In this document: piece after piece, positions 33,844 through 42,511 of the stretch
How positions within the stretch are numbered: the stretch's first letter is position 1
Layout: each line of letters begins with the position of its first letter
NCBI GenBank assembly: GCA_964516095.1
Contig: CAZEYS010000005.1
Location: 1-50,174, forward strand
Length of the DNA stretch: 50,174 bases
DNA from: Hydrogenothermus sp964516095
GTDB taxonomy: Bacteria; Aquificota; Aquificia; Aquificales; Hydrogenothermaceae
Direction of reading: 5' to 3'
The notes under the pieces: generated by a model
Database searches by the model: none
What the model was told of the DNA's origin: nothing
What the model saw: the letters and a program-made list of their open reading frames with translations, nothing else
Made by a program: the position numbers and the translations under genes

Positions 33844-35131
33844 ATACGAAGTAGTTGGAAAGGTTTTGGCAGTTGTTGGTCCTTTAATAGAAGCTCAAAT
33901 CCCGGATGTATCAATTGGAGATGTTTGTAAAATAGATAACAAAATAGAAGCCCAGGTAGTAGGTTTCAAAGAAAATAAAGTTTTACTTATGTCTTTCACA
34001 GATACTACTGGTGTTAAAGTGGGAAGTAGTGTTCGAACAAAAGGATACTTACCTTACGTTAAAGTAGGAAGCGATTTAATTGGTAAAGTAATAGACCCAT
34101 TCGGAAATCCACTAAATTCCGAAAAATTAGAACTTTTTGACAGAATTGATTTGTATCAAGAACCGGTAAATCCATTAGAAAGAGAAAGGATAAACACACC
34201 TTTAGACACAGGAATTCGTGTCATAAATGGCCTTTTTACTCTAGGCATTGGTCAAAGAATTGGTATAGTTGCAGGTGCAGGAGTTGGAAAAAGTACACTT
34301 TTAGGAATGATTGCTAAATATTCAACAGCTGATTTAAACATTATCGCTTTGATAGGGGAAAGAGGTAGGGAAGTTAGAGAATTTATTGAAGACTCTCTTG
34401 GAGAAGAAGGTTTAAAAAAATCTGTTGTAATAGTGGCGACTTCTGACCAGCCACCTTTAACTAAAATAAGAGCAGCACATACTGCAAATGCTATAGCGAC
34501 TTATTTTGCTAAACAAAACAAAAAAGTAAACTTACTCTTTGATTCCCTTACAAGACTTGCAATGGCTCAAAGAGAGATAGGCCTTACAATAGGAGAGCCA
34601 CCTACTACTAAAGGATACACACCTTCAGTATTTAGCCTGCTACCTAAAATTATAGAAATAGCAGGAAACTTCAAAAAAGGAAGTATTACAGGTTTTTATA
34701 CTGTTTTAGTAGAAGGAGATGATATCAGTGCAGATCCGGTAGCTGATTCTGCAATAAGTTTCTTAGACGGTCATATAGTTCTTTCCAGAGATATAGCCGA
34801 TAAAAGAATATATCCAGCTATCGATATCTTAAAAAGTATAAGTAGGCTTACCCCTCAACTTGTATCCAAAGAAGTAATTAAATATCAGGCTATAATAAAC
34901 GAAACAGAAGCAATATACAAAGAAGCTGAAGATATGATTAACTTAGGACTTTATAAAAGAGGTTCAAACCCGAAAATGGATATTGCCTTGAAATATCACG
35001 AAAAAATAGTTAGCTTTATAAAACAAGACCTAAACGAAAAAGTAACACTTGATGAAAGTATAAAGGAATTAAAAGATTTAGCCGAAAATATTATTCAGGA
35101 GGCAGAGAAATATGGCATTAAATGGGATTAG
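33809..35131 (+). CDS. fliI: Flagellar export ATPase FliI
   Basis: A 440-residue F1-beta-like ATPase that drives export of flagellar subunits. Walker A is GAGVGKST (156-163), followed by the LIGERGREVREF segment with the catalytic Glu; Walker B is VNLLFDSLTRLAMAQRE, and the conserved GEPPTTKGYTPSVFSLLP segment follows. The N-terminal beta-barrel (about 10-85) is intact. It begins within fliH. No fliJ follows, as flgD overlaps its end by 20 bp. Confidence 0.97.
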   Translation: MSLKERLRTLPKYEVVGKVLAVVGPLIEAQIPDVSIGDVCKIDNKIEAQVVGFKENKVLLMSFTDTTGVKVGSSVRTKGYLPYVKVGSDLIGKVIDPFGNPLNSEKLELFDRIDLYQEPVNPLERERINTPLDTGIRVINGLFTLGIGQRIGIVAGAGVGKSTLLGMIAKYSTADLNIIALIGERGREVREFIEDSLGEEGLKKSVVIVATSDQPPLTKIRAAHTANAIATYFAKQNKKVNLLFDSLTRLAMAQREIGLTIGEPPTTKGYTPSVFSLLPKIIEIAGNFKKGSITGFYTVLVEGDDISADPVADSAISFLDGHIVLSRDIADKRIYPAIDILKSISRLTPQLVSKEVIKYQAIINETEAIYKEAEDMINLGLYKRGSNPKMDIALKYHEKIVSFIKQDLNEKVTLDESIKELKDLAENIIQEAEKYGIKWD

Positions 35132-35759
35132 TTCAGATTTAATTAAAGAGCCAAAGATAGTTGACGCAAACTATGATAATTCTAAAATGGAAAATAAAGA
35201 CTTTTTAAAAGTGCTCCTTGCAGATTTACAGTGGCAGGATCCTTTACAAGCCAAAGATATCTCACAATTTATTGATAACACTGTAAAGCTCAGACAAATG
35301 GAAGTTCTGAATGACTTCCAGAAAACTGTAAAACTCTTAAAAGAAATAAATCAAACAAATGCTCTTTTATATGCTTCAAATCTGATAAATAAACAAGTAG
35401 TTTACCAAGGGAATCAAACTTACGTTAAAAATGGAAAATCTCAAGTTTCTTTTAACCTTGAAAAAAATGCCGAAAAAGTAGTTGTTAGTGTACTGGATGA
35501 AAACGGAAATGTAGTAGAAAGCAAAACCTTTAATAATCTTCAGGCACATAAAGACTACCCATTTGAAATAGATAACACAAAACTAAAAGACGGTTATTAT
35601 ACAATACATATAGAAGCCAAAAATGGAAAAGACGAAGTGCCTGTTAAAATATTTTCAATGGGTGTTGTAGATTCTGTGGAAAAAGACAAAGATAAAATAT
35701 ATGCTTTCATAGACAATCAAAAAGTAGACATTGATAAAATAACCAAAATAGGAGGTTAA
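35112..35759 (+). CDS. flgD: Hook assembly scaffold FlgD
   Basis: A 215-residue hook cap protein. The N-terminal hallmark is NKDFLKVLLADLQWQDPLQAKDISQFIDNTVKLRQ (28-62), followed by hybrid FLG-D/Ig-like domains (VVVSVLDENGNVVESKTF, LKDGYYTIHIEAKNG). An AGGAGG lies 7 bp before the ATG, inside fliI. It leads directly into the hook gene flgE 4 bp later. Confidence 0.93.
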   Translation: MALNGISSDLIKEPKIVDANYDNSKMENKDFLKVLLADLQWQDPLQAKDISQFIDNTVKLRQMEVLNDFQKTVKLLKEINQTNALLYASNLINKQVVYQGNQTYVKNGKSQVSFNLEKNAEKVVVSVLDENGNVVESKTFNNLQAHKDYPFEIDNTKLKDGYYTIHIEAKNGKDEVPVKIFSMGVVDSVEKDKDKIYAFIDNQKVDIDKITKIGG

Positions 35760-35763
35760 TGTT

Positions 35764-37359
35764 ATGATTCAGTCTTTCTATACTGGAAGTGCTGGACTAA
35801 ATGCAAATAAAGAGTGGCTTTCTGTAATCTCAGATAACATAGCAAACGTTAATACTATTGGATATAAATCAGAAAGAGTAAATTTTGAAGATTTGGTAAC
35901 TCACAGCATAACAACTTTTGCAAATAACTCTCCTAAGAACATTGAAATCGGTGGAGGAGCATTTGTAGGAAGTACCACAAAAAACTTTACACAAGGGGCA
36001 TTTAAAAATACCAATGTTGCTACAGATCTTGCTCTTGATGGGGAAGGTTTCTTTATGGTCAAAGATAAGCAAGGAGTAAGATATTACACAAGGGCTGGGC
36101 AGTTTAGAACAGATGCAAATGGAGATTTAATAAATCTAAATGGTATGTATCTTCAAGGTTGGAAATTAGATGAAAATGGAAATATAGCAGGAGCTATTGG
36201 TAAAATAAATATACCAAATTCAATGGATCCCAAAGTAACCACTAAATTAGCACTTAAAGAGCCTACAAATTTAGATGCATCTTCTCCATTAATATCAGAT
36301 GTATTTGATTCATCGGACGCTAACACCTATAGCTACGTTAACTCAATTACAGTTTATGATTCTTTAGGTGTGCCTCATGAAGTTCAAAGTTACTTTATAC
36401 ACATAGATTCAAACAAATGGAGAGTTTTTGGGCTTTTAGATGATGAGCCTATTCAGTTTACTGTACCTGGAGATACTAATACATATGATTCACTACTTGT
36501 AGAATTTAATGGAGTAGGACAGATTAAATCTGTTCAAGGTTATGGTGTAAATGCAGACCAATCAGAAACAGCACCTGAAAATGCGGATACAGGCCAATAC
36601 AATCTTACAAATACACCTGTTCTCCCAGGTTCGATTTTTATCAGTCAATATGGAACAATATCTGTAAATTGGATAGATGATGGACATGGTAACATCATCG
36701 ATTTAAATAACAACAATAAGATAGTAGGAAGTATCAGTTATGATGATGGTAAAATTTTAATCTCCCAATCTGCTGGAAGTGGAGGAAGTGAAGGCTTAAG
36801 CATCGTATATAAAACTTATGATAATACTCCATCTACTAATAAAATTCCGCCAGATAAAATCAGTATAAAACCAATATCTACAGATAATCCTCACTCAGCC
36901 AGTTTAAATACCGGCGGAAATCCTATTCAATTTACTTTGAATATACAAGAAGTAAAACAGTTGGCTTCAGATTTTATTTTCTATGCAGAACAGGATGGAT
37001 ATAGTAAAGGGGACCTGTTGTCTGTTTCAGTAAGTGAAGATGGTCTGGTAAGAGGAGTATACTCCAATGGACAGGTTAGAGACTGGGCACGTATAGCTAT
37101 AGCAACCTTTAAAGATAAAGAAATACTTATTAGAAAAGGAAATAATCTTTATCTTCCTAATAGTCAAACATACACACCTGTTATAGTTCCTGGTGGGGTT
37201 ATTTCTAAAATCAGAGGTGGCTTTTTAGAGCTTTCAAACGTAGATATCTCCCAAGAATTTATAAATTTGATATCTGCACAAAGAGCATATCAAGCTAATG
37301 CAAGAACAATAACAACTACAGACCAAGTATTACAGGAAACTATGAACTTAAAACGATAA
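35764..37359 (+). CDS. flgE: Flagellar hook protein FlgE
   Basis: A 531-residue hook subunit. It has the N-terminal SAGLNANKEWLSVISDNIANVNTIGYKSE-type axial region (10-40), the NVATDLALDGEGFFMV segment, the NSITVYDSLGVPHEVQSYF fold and the C-terminal SNVDISQEFINLISAQRAYQ region followed by ANARTITTTDQVLQETMNLKR. The extra length over 400-residue enteric FlgE comes from additional middle domains (about 200-420), common in non-enteric bacteria. AGGAGG precedes the ATG. Confidence 0.97.
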   Translation: MIQSFYTGSAGLNANKEWLSVISDNIANVNTIGYKSERVNFEDLVTHSITTFANNSPKNIEIGGGAFVGSTTKNFTQGAFKNTNVATDLALDGEGFFMVKDKQGVRYYTRAGQFRTDANGDLINLNGMYLQGWKLDENGNIAGAIGKINIPNSMDPKVTTKLALKEPTNLDASSPLISDVFDSSDANTYSYVNSITVYDSLGVPHEVQSYFIHIDSNKWRVFGLLDDEPIQFTVPGDTNTYDSLLVEFNGVGQIKSVQGYGVNADQSETAPENADTGQYNLTNTPVLPGSIFISQYGTISVNWIDDGHGNIIDLNNNNKIVGSISYDDGKILISQSAGSGGSEGLSIVYKTYDNTPSTNKIPPDKISIKPISTDNPHSASLNTGGNPIQFTLNIQEVKQLASDFIFYAEQDGYSKGDLLSVSVSEDGLVRGVYSNGQVRDWARIAIATFKDKEILIRKGNNLYLPNSQTYTPVIVPGGVISKIRGGFLELSNVDISQEFINLISAQRAYQANARTITTTDQVLQETMNLKR

Positions 37360-37395
37360 AATAAATAAAAAAAACTTTTTAATAAGAGGAGTTTA

Positions 37396-37908
37396 ATGGC
37401 AGAGGAAAATCAAGAAAAGAACCAAGAAGAATCAAAAGGTGGAGGTAAGAAGAAACTTCTTATCCTCCTTATTTTACTTCTTATTATAGGAGGAGCTGGA
37501 GGATTTGCAGCTTATAAATTTTTATTAGCACCAAAAAATGAAAAATCTCAGGAAAAAAAAGCTGAAGAAGTAGTTAAAGAGGTAAATTCTATCGAAAAAC
37601 TTGGCATAATGTATGACCTTGGAACATTCGTTGTTAATCTTGCAGATAAAGATGCAGATAGATATTTAAAAGTTGATATAGTATTGGAACTTGAATCTGA
37701 GAAGGTAAAAATGGAAGTAGAAAAAAGACTTCCCCAGATTAAAGATGCAATTACAACATTGCTTTTAACTAAAACATCAGATGAAATAAAAACAGCAGAG
37801 GGAATGGAACTTTTAAAAGAAGAAATAATAAAACGAGTTAATGCAATCTTACCTCTTGGCGGAGTAAAAAACGTATACTTTACAGAATTTGTAATACAGA
37901 CAGCATAA
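37396..37908 (+). CDS. fliL: Basal body-associated protein FliL
   Basis: A 170-residue inner-membrane protein with a charged cytoplasmic N-terminus, one membrane segment (LLILLILLLIIGGAGGFAAY, about 21-40) and a periplasmic domain (MYDLGTFVVNLADKDADRYLKVDIVLEL) typical of FliL. FliL rings surround stator units and support torque. AGAGGAG precedes the ATG. It sits between flgE and the second fliN as in many flagellar operons. Confidence 0.94.
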   Translation: MAEENQEKNQEESKGGGKKKLLILLILLLIIGGAGGFAAYKFLLAPKNEKSQEKKAEEVVKEVNSIEKLGIMYDLGTFVVNLADKDADRYLKVDIVLELESEKVKMEVEKRLPQIKDAITTLLLTKTSDEIKTAEGMELLKEEIIKRVNAILPLGGVKNVYFTEFVIQTA

Positions 37909-37921
37909 GGGGTAAATAGTA

Positions 37922-38233
37922 GTGAGTATAGATAATATAGAAAAGTTTGAAAAACCGGAAGAAAAAACTGAAGAAAATACATCGAAAAAAGAGGCTTTTG
38001 AGAGCCTCGACCTTGATTTTTTTTCAGACATATCAATGCATATTAGTGTCGAGGTAGGAAAAATTCAAAAAATATTTGCAGAAGTACTGAAACTAAAGGA
38101 AGGTGATATTATAAAACTTGACAAAAATGTAGAAGATTATATGGATATATATTTAAATGGCCTGCCGTTTGCAATTGGTGAAATGGTCGTTATAAACGAT
38201 AAATATGGAGTACGGGTCATAGACCTTGTTTGA
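37922..38233 (+). CDS. fliN: Second FliN (SpoA-domain switch protein)
   Basis: A 103-residue protein: an acidic 30-residue N-terminus followed by a complete SpoA domain (SDISMHISVEVGKIQKIFAEVLKLKEGDII...). It is distinct from the 171-residue FliN at 16736-17251 and closer in size to a standard FliN, though with a short N-terminal part lacking the W-x-x-A-L peptide. The start is GTG at 37922, preceded by AAGGGG. It could build the C ring with the other copy or act in export-gate docking; sequence alone does not decide. Confidence 0.88.
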   Translation: MSIDNIEKFEKPEEKTEENTSKKEAFESLDLDFFSDISMHISVEVGKIQKIFAEVLKLKEGDIIKLDKNVEDYMDIYLNGLPFAIGEMVVINDKYGVRVIDLV

Positions 38234-38510
38234 GGATTATAGCTTAGTAAAATTTCTAATATCGTTTATATTTGTAATAGGTCTTATATACGGTTTTTAT
38301 TTCTTTTTTATGAGATATGGACAGAGACTTGCTATTACACCAAAAGGTAAAATAAAATTAGAAGACTTAAAGTTTTTTTCTAAAGACAAAGGGGTGGTTC
38401 TTATTTCTATAAGGGGTAATAACTATCTCTTTACATTTGATAATAAAAATGGTTTAAAATTGATAGAAAAATGGAAAGAAAACCAAGAAATCGATGAAAA
38501 AGATAATTAA
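38226..38510 (+). CDS. fliO: Flagellar export protein FliO
   Basis: A 94-residue membrane protein with a single membrane segment near the N-terminus (FLISFIFVIGLIYGFYFFFM, about 11-30) and a short basic cytoplasmic domain, as in FliO, which assists FliP ring assembly. It starts at TTG 38226 within the end of the second fliN, and its end overlaps fliP. Size and position directly before fliP make the call; sequence conservation in the family is low. Confidence 0.85.
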   Translation: MFEDYSLVKFLISFIFVIGLIYGFYFFFMRYGQRLAITPKGKIKLEDLKFFSKDKGVVLISIRGNNYLFTFDNKNGLKLIEKWKENQEIDEKDN

Positions 38511-39219
38511 TACAAGTATTTTACTTTTACTTTTTACGTTTACTATTTCATATGCTCAACAAGATATAGTTAGTCAAACTTTGTCACAGGTTAATCAATT
38601 AGACATAACGTTAAAAATCTTATTTTTGATTACTATATTAAGTTTAGCTCCTTCTATACTTATAACATTAACTTCCTTTGTAAGGATAGTTATTGTGCTA
38701 TCTCTTTTAAGACATGCACTTGGAATTCCACAATCTCCACCAAATCAAGTTATTATTGCTCTTGCTTTATTTTTAACCTTTTTTGTAATGAAACCTGTTT
38801 TTGAAGATATTAATAACCAGGCAATACAACCTTATCTAAACAAACAAATTACAGATGTTGAAGCGATAAAAAGAGCACAGGAACCGTTAAAAAAATTTAT
38901 GCTTCATAACACGCGAAAAGAAGATTTAAAACTTTTTATAAATCTATCCGACTCTAAACCGAAAAAACCAGAAGATATAAGCATGATTACACTTATACCA
39001 GCATTTATGATAAGTGAAATAAAAACGGCATTTGAAATCGTTTTTGTTATATTTTTACCATTTCTTATTATTGACTTACTTATATCAAGTATACTTATGT
39101 CTATGGGTATGATGATGATACCACCTATGATGATTTCTTTACCGTTTAAATTAATACTTTTTGTTATGGCAGATGGGTGGGAATTATTAACAAAAGCTTT
39201 AATAGAGAGTTACAAATGA
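38494..39219 (+). CDS. fliP: Flagellar export core protein FliP
   Basis: A 241-residue protein with a cleavable signal peptide (about 1-21, ending SYA) and four membrane segments. Family signatures are LTSFVRIVIVLSLLRHALGI, PSPPNQVIIALALFLTFFVM-like sequence, the MITLIPAFMISEIKTAFEI segment and the C-terminal SMGMMMIPPMMISLPFKLILFVMADGW. FliP pentamers with FliQ and FliR form the export channel. It overlaps fliO and fliQ (ATGA). Confidence 0.97.
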   Translation: MKKIINTSILLLLFTFTISYAQQDIVSQTLSQVNQLDITLKILFLITILSLAPSILITLTSFVRIVIVLSLLRHALGIPQSPPNQVIIALALFLTFFVMKPVFEDINNQAIQPYLNKQITDVEAIKRAQEPLKKFMLHNTRKEDLKLFINLSDSKPKKPEDISMITLIPAFMISEIKTAFEIVFVIFLPFLIIDLLISSILMSMGMMMIPPMMISLPFKLILFVMADGWELLTKALIESYK

Positions 39220-39485
39220 CACTGGATCAGGCAATAGATTTGATGAATAAAACTTTTGAACTTACGCTTATATTGGGAGGTCCCGTTATATTAATTACTT
39301 TTTTAGTGGGGCTTATAATAAGTGTCTTCCAGGCAGCTACGCAAATAAATGAGATGACATTAACTTTTATACCTAAAATAGTAGCAACACTTGTAGCTTT
39401 AATAATATTCGGTTCGTGGATTTTCAGAAAACTCATAGATTTTACCCATGAAATTTTTAATATACTCTTCAGCACCTTACAATGA
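39216..39485 (+). CDS. fliQ: Flagellar export core protein FliQ
   Basis: An 89-residue protein with two membrane helices, starting MTLDQAIDLMNKTFELTLIL and containing GLIISVFQAATQINEMTLTFIPKI, the FliQ signature. The open frame extends back into fliP to 39177, but the ATG at 39216, which overlaps the fliP stop as ATGA, gives the standard family length. Its end overlaps fliR by 4 bp. Confidence 0.96.
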   Translation: MTLDQAIDLMNKTFELTLILGGPVILITFLVGLIISVFQAATQINEMTLTFIPKIVATLVALIIFGSWIFRKLIDFTHEIFNILFSTLQ

Positions 39486-40261
39486 ATCAAATTATCAGCG
39501 TATCAGATGCAGTTGCCATAGGATTAGTATTTTCTCGGGTCATAGCTTTTTTTATAACTTTTCCATTAATTAATTCTTCCTTTATTCCTTTAAATGTAAG
39601 AGTTATGCTTGTTATTGCATTTTCTTTTTTTATATTTTCACTGTCCAGCATGAAAGTACCAGATATTGAGAATATAAGCTTAACACTTCTCGCACTACTA
39701 ATTTTAAAAGAATTACTGATAGGATTTTTGCTAAGTGTAATAACCCAAATTTTTATAGCTATATTTTCTTATACCGCAGAAATTATAGGATATTTTATGG
39801 GACTTACAATAGCAAATTTGTTTGATCCAACATTTGGTCAAATATCGGTATTAGATAGATTTTTCATTTTACTTTTTTATTTGTTATTTTTTGTTACAGG
39901 AGGTTATCAATTTCTCATTGTAGGTCTTATCAAGAGTTTTGAGATAATACCTCTTTTTGATATTCATATAAATACTGGTATATTTGAGTATATTTTATTA
40001 AAATCATCTTTATTATTTTTACTTGCCCTTAAGATGTCTTTCCCTTTTGTGGCAATACTTTTGCTGTTAAACGTTGCTCTTGCCCTTGTGAATAGACTGA
40101 TACCTCAAATTAATGTTTTTATTGTTGGACTTCCTATGCAAATATTTTTAGGCTTGCTTTCTTTAGCTATCGGTGCTTCTGTCGTAATATATTATGGAAA
40201 TCATATAATGGAAATGTTTGTAAAGATTTTCTTGAAAGCTGTCAAAATAGTAGGAGGATAA
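39482..40261 (+). CDS. fliR: Flagellar export core protein FliR
   Basis: A 259-residue protein with about six membrane segments. The N-terminal SRVIAFFITFPLINSSFIPLNVRVMLVIAFS region, the GYFMGLTIANLFDPTFGQISVL segment and the C-terminal NRLIPQINVFIVGLPMQIFLGLL segment are characteristic. FliR completes the FliPQR channel. It shares a TAATG junction with flhB. Confidence 0.96.
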   Translation: MNQIISVSDAVAIGLVFSRVIAFFITFPLINSSFIPLNVRVMLVIAFSFFIFSLSSMKVPDIENISLTLLALLILKELLIGFLLSVITQIFIAIFSYTAEIIGYFMGLTIANLFDPTFGQISVLDRFFILLFYLLFFVTGGYQFLIVGLIKSFEIIPLFDIHINTGIFEYILLKSSLLFLLALKMSFPFVAILLLLNVALALVNRLIPQINVFIVGLPMQIFLGLLSLAIGASVVIYYGNHIMEMFVKIFLKAVKIVGG

Positions 40262-41313
40262 TGGCAAAAGATCCAAGTAAAACTGAAAAAGCAACCCCCT
40301 ATAGGAGAAAAAAAGCAAGAGAAGAAGGACAAGTTGCAAGGAGTATGGACATTCCTATTGCTGCAACTTTGTTAGTAACATTTTTTGCGCTTTTATTCTA
40401 TATACCTTTTGTTACAAATAAGCTACTTAAATATTTCCATTTTACATTTTCAGATTTAATAAATAATATCCCTTCTACCAATTTGGATTTTATCAGTTTT
40501 AGTGTGAACTTTTTTTCATTACTGGTAATACCTATGTTTTTATTACTCCTGGTTACAGGAATAGTTGCCAACGTCGGCCAGTTTGGATTTTTATTAACTA
40601 TGAAACCCTTAATCCCCAAAATAGATAGATTAAACTTTATAGCCGGGCTTGGAAGAATATTCTCCTTAAAAACCTTATTTGAACTTGTTAGAAATCTTTT
40701 AAAACTTATAGCTGCTTCATCAGTTGCCTATTTAATTTTCATTAAAATGTACAAAAATAGCTTAAATCTCTCATTTTTACCTGTCTATCAGGAAGTAGAG
40801 TTTTTAATTAGATACATACTTTTGATGATTTTATTTTTTGCTCTTTTATCTATTCCTATTGCCATTATAGATTTCTTATTTAGAAAATATGAGTACGAAG
40901 AAAATATAAAAATGTCAAAGCATGAGGTAAAAGAAGAAAGAAAAATGTATGAAGGAAACCCACAAATTAAAGCAGCAATAAGAAAAAAACAAAGAGAACT
41001 GGCTATGAATAGAATGATGGCTGAGCTACCAAAAGCAGATGTAGTAATAACAAACCCTACCCATTATGCTGTAGCCCTCAGATATGAAAGAGAAAAAATG
41101 CATGCTCCAATAGTTATAGCCAAGGGTAAAAACAATATAGCCTTAAAAATAATAGAAAAGGCAAAAGAGTATGATATAGAGATTGTTAGAGAACCACCTT
41201 TGGCAAGGGCACTTTACGAATCCTGTGAAATAGGAGATGCTATACCTGAAAAATTCTATGTTGCAGTTGCCAAAATTTTAGCTAAAATTTATAAATCTAA
41301 AATGATAAAATAA
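40261..41313 (+). CDS. flhB: Flagellar export specificity switch FlhB
   Basis: A 350-residue inner-membrane protein with four membrane segments (within about 28-210) and a cytoplasmic domain. The start DPSKTEKATPYRRKKAREEGQVARS is typical. The autocleavage site NPTH is at 265-268; cleavage after Asn switches export from hook to filament substrates in response to FliK. It is the last gene of the flagellar cluster; 24 bp separate it from the next gene and no terminator is seen. Confidence 0.97.
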   Translation: MAKDPSKTEKATPYRRKKAREEGQVARSMDIPIAATLLVTFFALLFYIPFVTNKLLKYFHFTFSDLINNIPSTNLDFISFSVNFFSLLVIPMFLLLLVTGIVANVGQFGFLLTMKPLIPKIDRLNFIAGLGRIFSLKTLFELVRNLLKLIAASSVAYLIFIKMYKNSLNLSFLPVYQEVEFLIRYILLMILFFALLSIPIAIIDFLFRKYEYEENIKMSKHEVKEERKMYEGNPQIKAAIRKKQRELAMNRMMAELPKADVVITNPTHYAVALRYEREKMHAPIVIAKGKNNIALKIIEKAKEYDIEIVREPPLARALYESCEIGDAIPEKFYVAVAKILAKIYKSKMIK

Positions 41314-41337
41314 AAAGAAAAAGGAGTACAAAAATAA

Positions 41338-42510
41338 GTGAAAATAGCAGTTGCAGGTGCTGGTTATGTAGGGCTATCTAACGCTATTCTACTTGCCCAA
41401 AACAATGAAGTTGTTATAAAAGACATAGACCCTAAAAAAGTTGAACTGATAAATAAAAAAATATCACCTATTGATGATAAAGACATCGAACACTACTTAA
41501 AAAATAAATCTTTAAATCTAAAAGCCACCTTAGACTCAAAGGAAGCTTATGAAAATGCAAACTATGTGATAGTAGCAACACCAACTGATTACGACCCTAT
41601 AACAAACTACTTTAATACAAAATCAGTTGAATCTGTTATAAAGGATGTTTTGCAGATAAATCCAGAAGCTACAATAATAATTAAATCTACAGTACCAATC
41701 GGATATACAGATAATTTGAAAAAAAAGTTTAATACTGATAACATAATATTTTCACCGGAGTTTTTAAGAGAAGGAAAAGCTCTTTACGATAACTTATATC
41801 CTTCCCGTATAGTTATAGGAGAAAAAAGCCCTCGGGCAGAAAAATTTGCAAATCTACTAAAAGAAGGCGCTATAAAAAAAGACGTGCCAGTACTGTTTAC
41901 AAATAATACAGAGGCTGAAAGTATAAAACTCTTTGCAAACACTTATTTGGCTATGAGAGTTGCATTTTTCAATGAACTTGATACATATGCTGAAATACAT
42001 GGGCTTAATTCAAAAGAAATTATAGAAGGGGTGTGTTTAGACCCACGAATAGGAATGCATTATAACAATCCATCATTTGGTTATGGTGGTTACTGCTTAC
42101 CTAAAGATACCAAACAACTACTGGCAAATTATATTGAGAAAAACATTCCCCAATATCTGATAAAAGCAACTATTGAGTCTAATCTGGCCCGGAAATTCCA
42201 CATAGCTCGCATGATAATTCAAAAAAACCCAAAGTTAGTAGGCATATATAGACTAACTATGAAATCTGGTTCAGATAATTTCCGTTCTTCTGCAATTATA
42301 GATATTATAGAATATCTGAAAGCTAAAGATATACAGATGATTATCTACGAGCCGTACTGGCAGGGAGAAGAATTTATGGGAATAAAAGTTGAAAATGATC
42401 TAAGCAAATTTAAAGAACAAGCCGATTTAATTGTAGCAAATAGAGTAAGTGATGAAATCAAAGATGTTATGGATAAAGTATACACACGAGATGTTTTTGG
42501 AAGAGACTAA
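41338..42510 (+). CDS. ugd: UDP-glucose 6-dehydrogenase
   Basis: A 390-residue NAD-dependent enzyme making UDP-glucuronate for surface polysaccharides. It has the Rossmann motif VAGAGYVGLSNA (5-16), the IIIKSTVPIGYTD segment, the IFSPEFLREGKALYDNLYPSRIV segment and the catalytic Cys253 in FGYGGYCLPKD. The start is GTG at 41338 after AAGGAG. GDP-mannose dehydrogenase is a close relative, but the length and the PEFLREG...PSRIV pattern favour UDP-glucose. No other polysaccharide genes are near. Confidence 0.9.
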   Translation: MKIAVAGAGYVGLSNAILLAQNNEVVIKDIDPKKVELINKKISPIDDKDIEHYLKNKSLNLKATLDSKEAYENANYVIVATPTDYDPITNYFNTKSVESVIKDVLQINPEATIIIKSTVPIGYTDNLKKKFNTDNIIFSPEFLREGKALYDNLYPSRIVIGEKSPRAEKFANLLKEGAIKKDVPVLFTNNTEAESIKLFANTYLAMRVAFFNELDTYAEIHGLNSKEIIEGVCLDPRIGMHYNNPSFGYGGYCLPKDTKQLLANYIEKNIPQYLIKATIESNLARKFHIARMIIQKNPKLVGIYRLTMKSGSDNFRSSAIIDIIEYLKAKDIQMIIYEPYWQGEEFMGIKVENDLSKFKEQADLIVANRVSDEIKDVMDKVYTRDVFGRD

Positions 42511-42511
42511 A

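Noticed and set aside
34777..34803. GCCGATAA in fliI as a sigma28 promoter
   Set aside because: No TAAA at 14-16 bp upstream; it is explained by the Ala-Asp-Lys codons of the ATPase.
34960..34975. GGTTCAAACCC as a possible tRNA T-arm
   Set aside because: It is within the fliI coding region, and no acceptor or anticodon stem can be formed around it.
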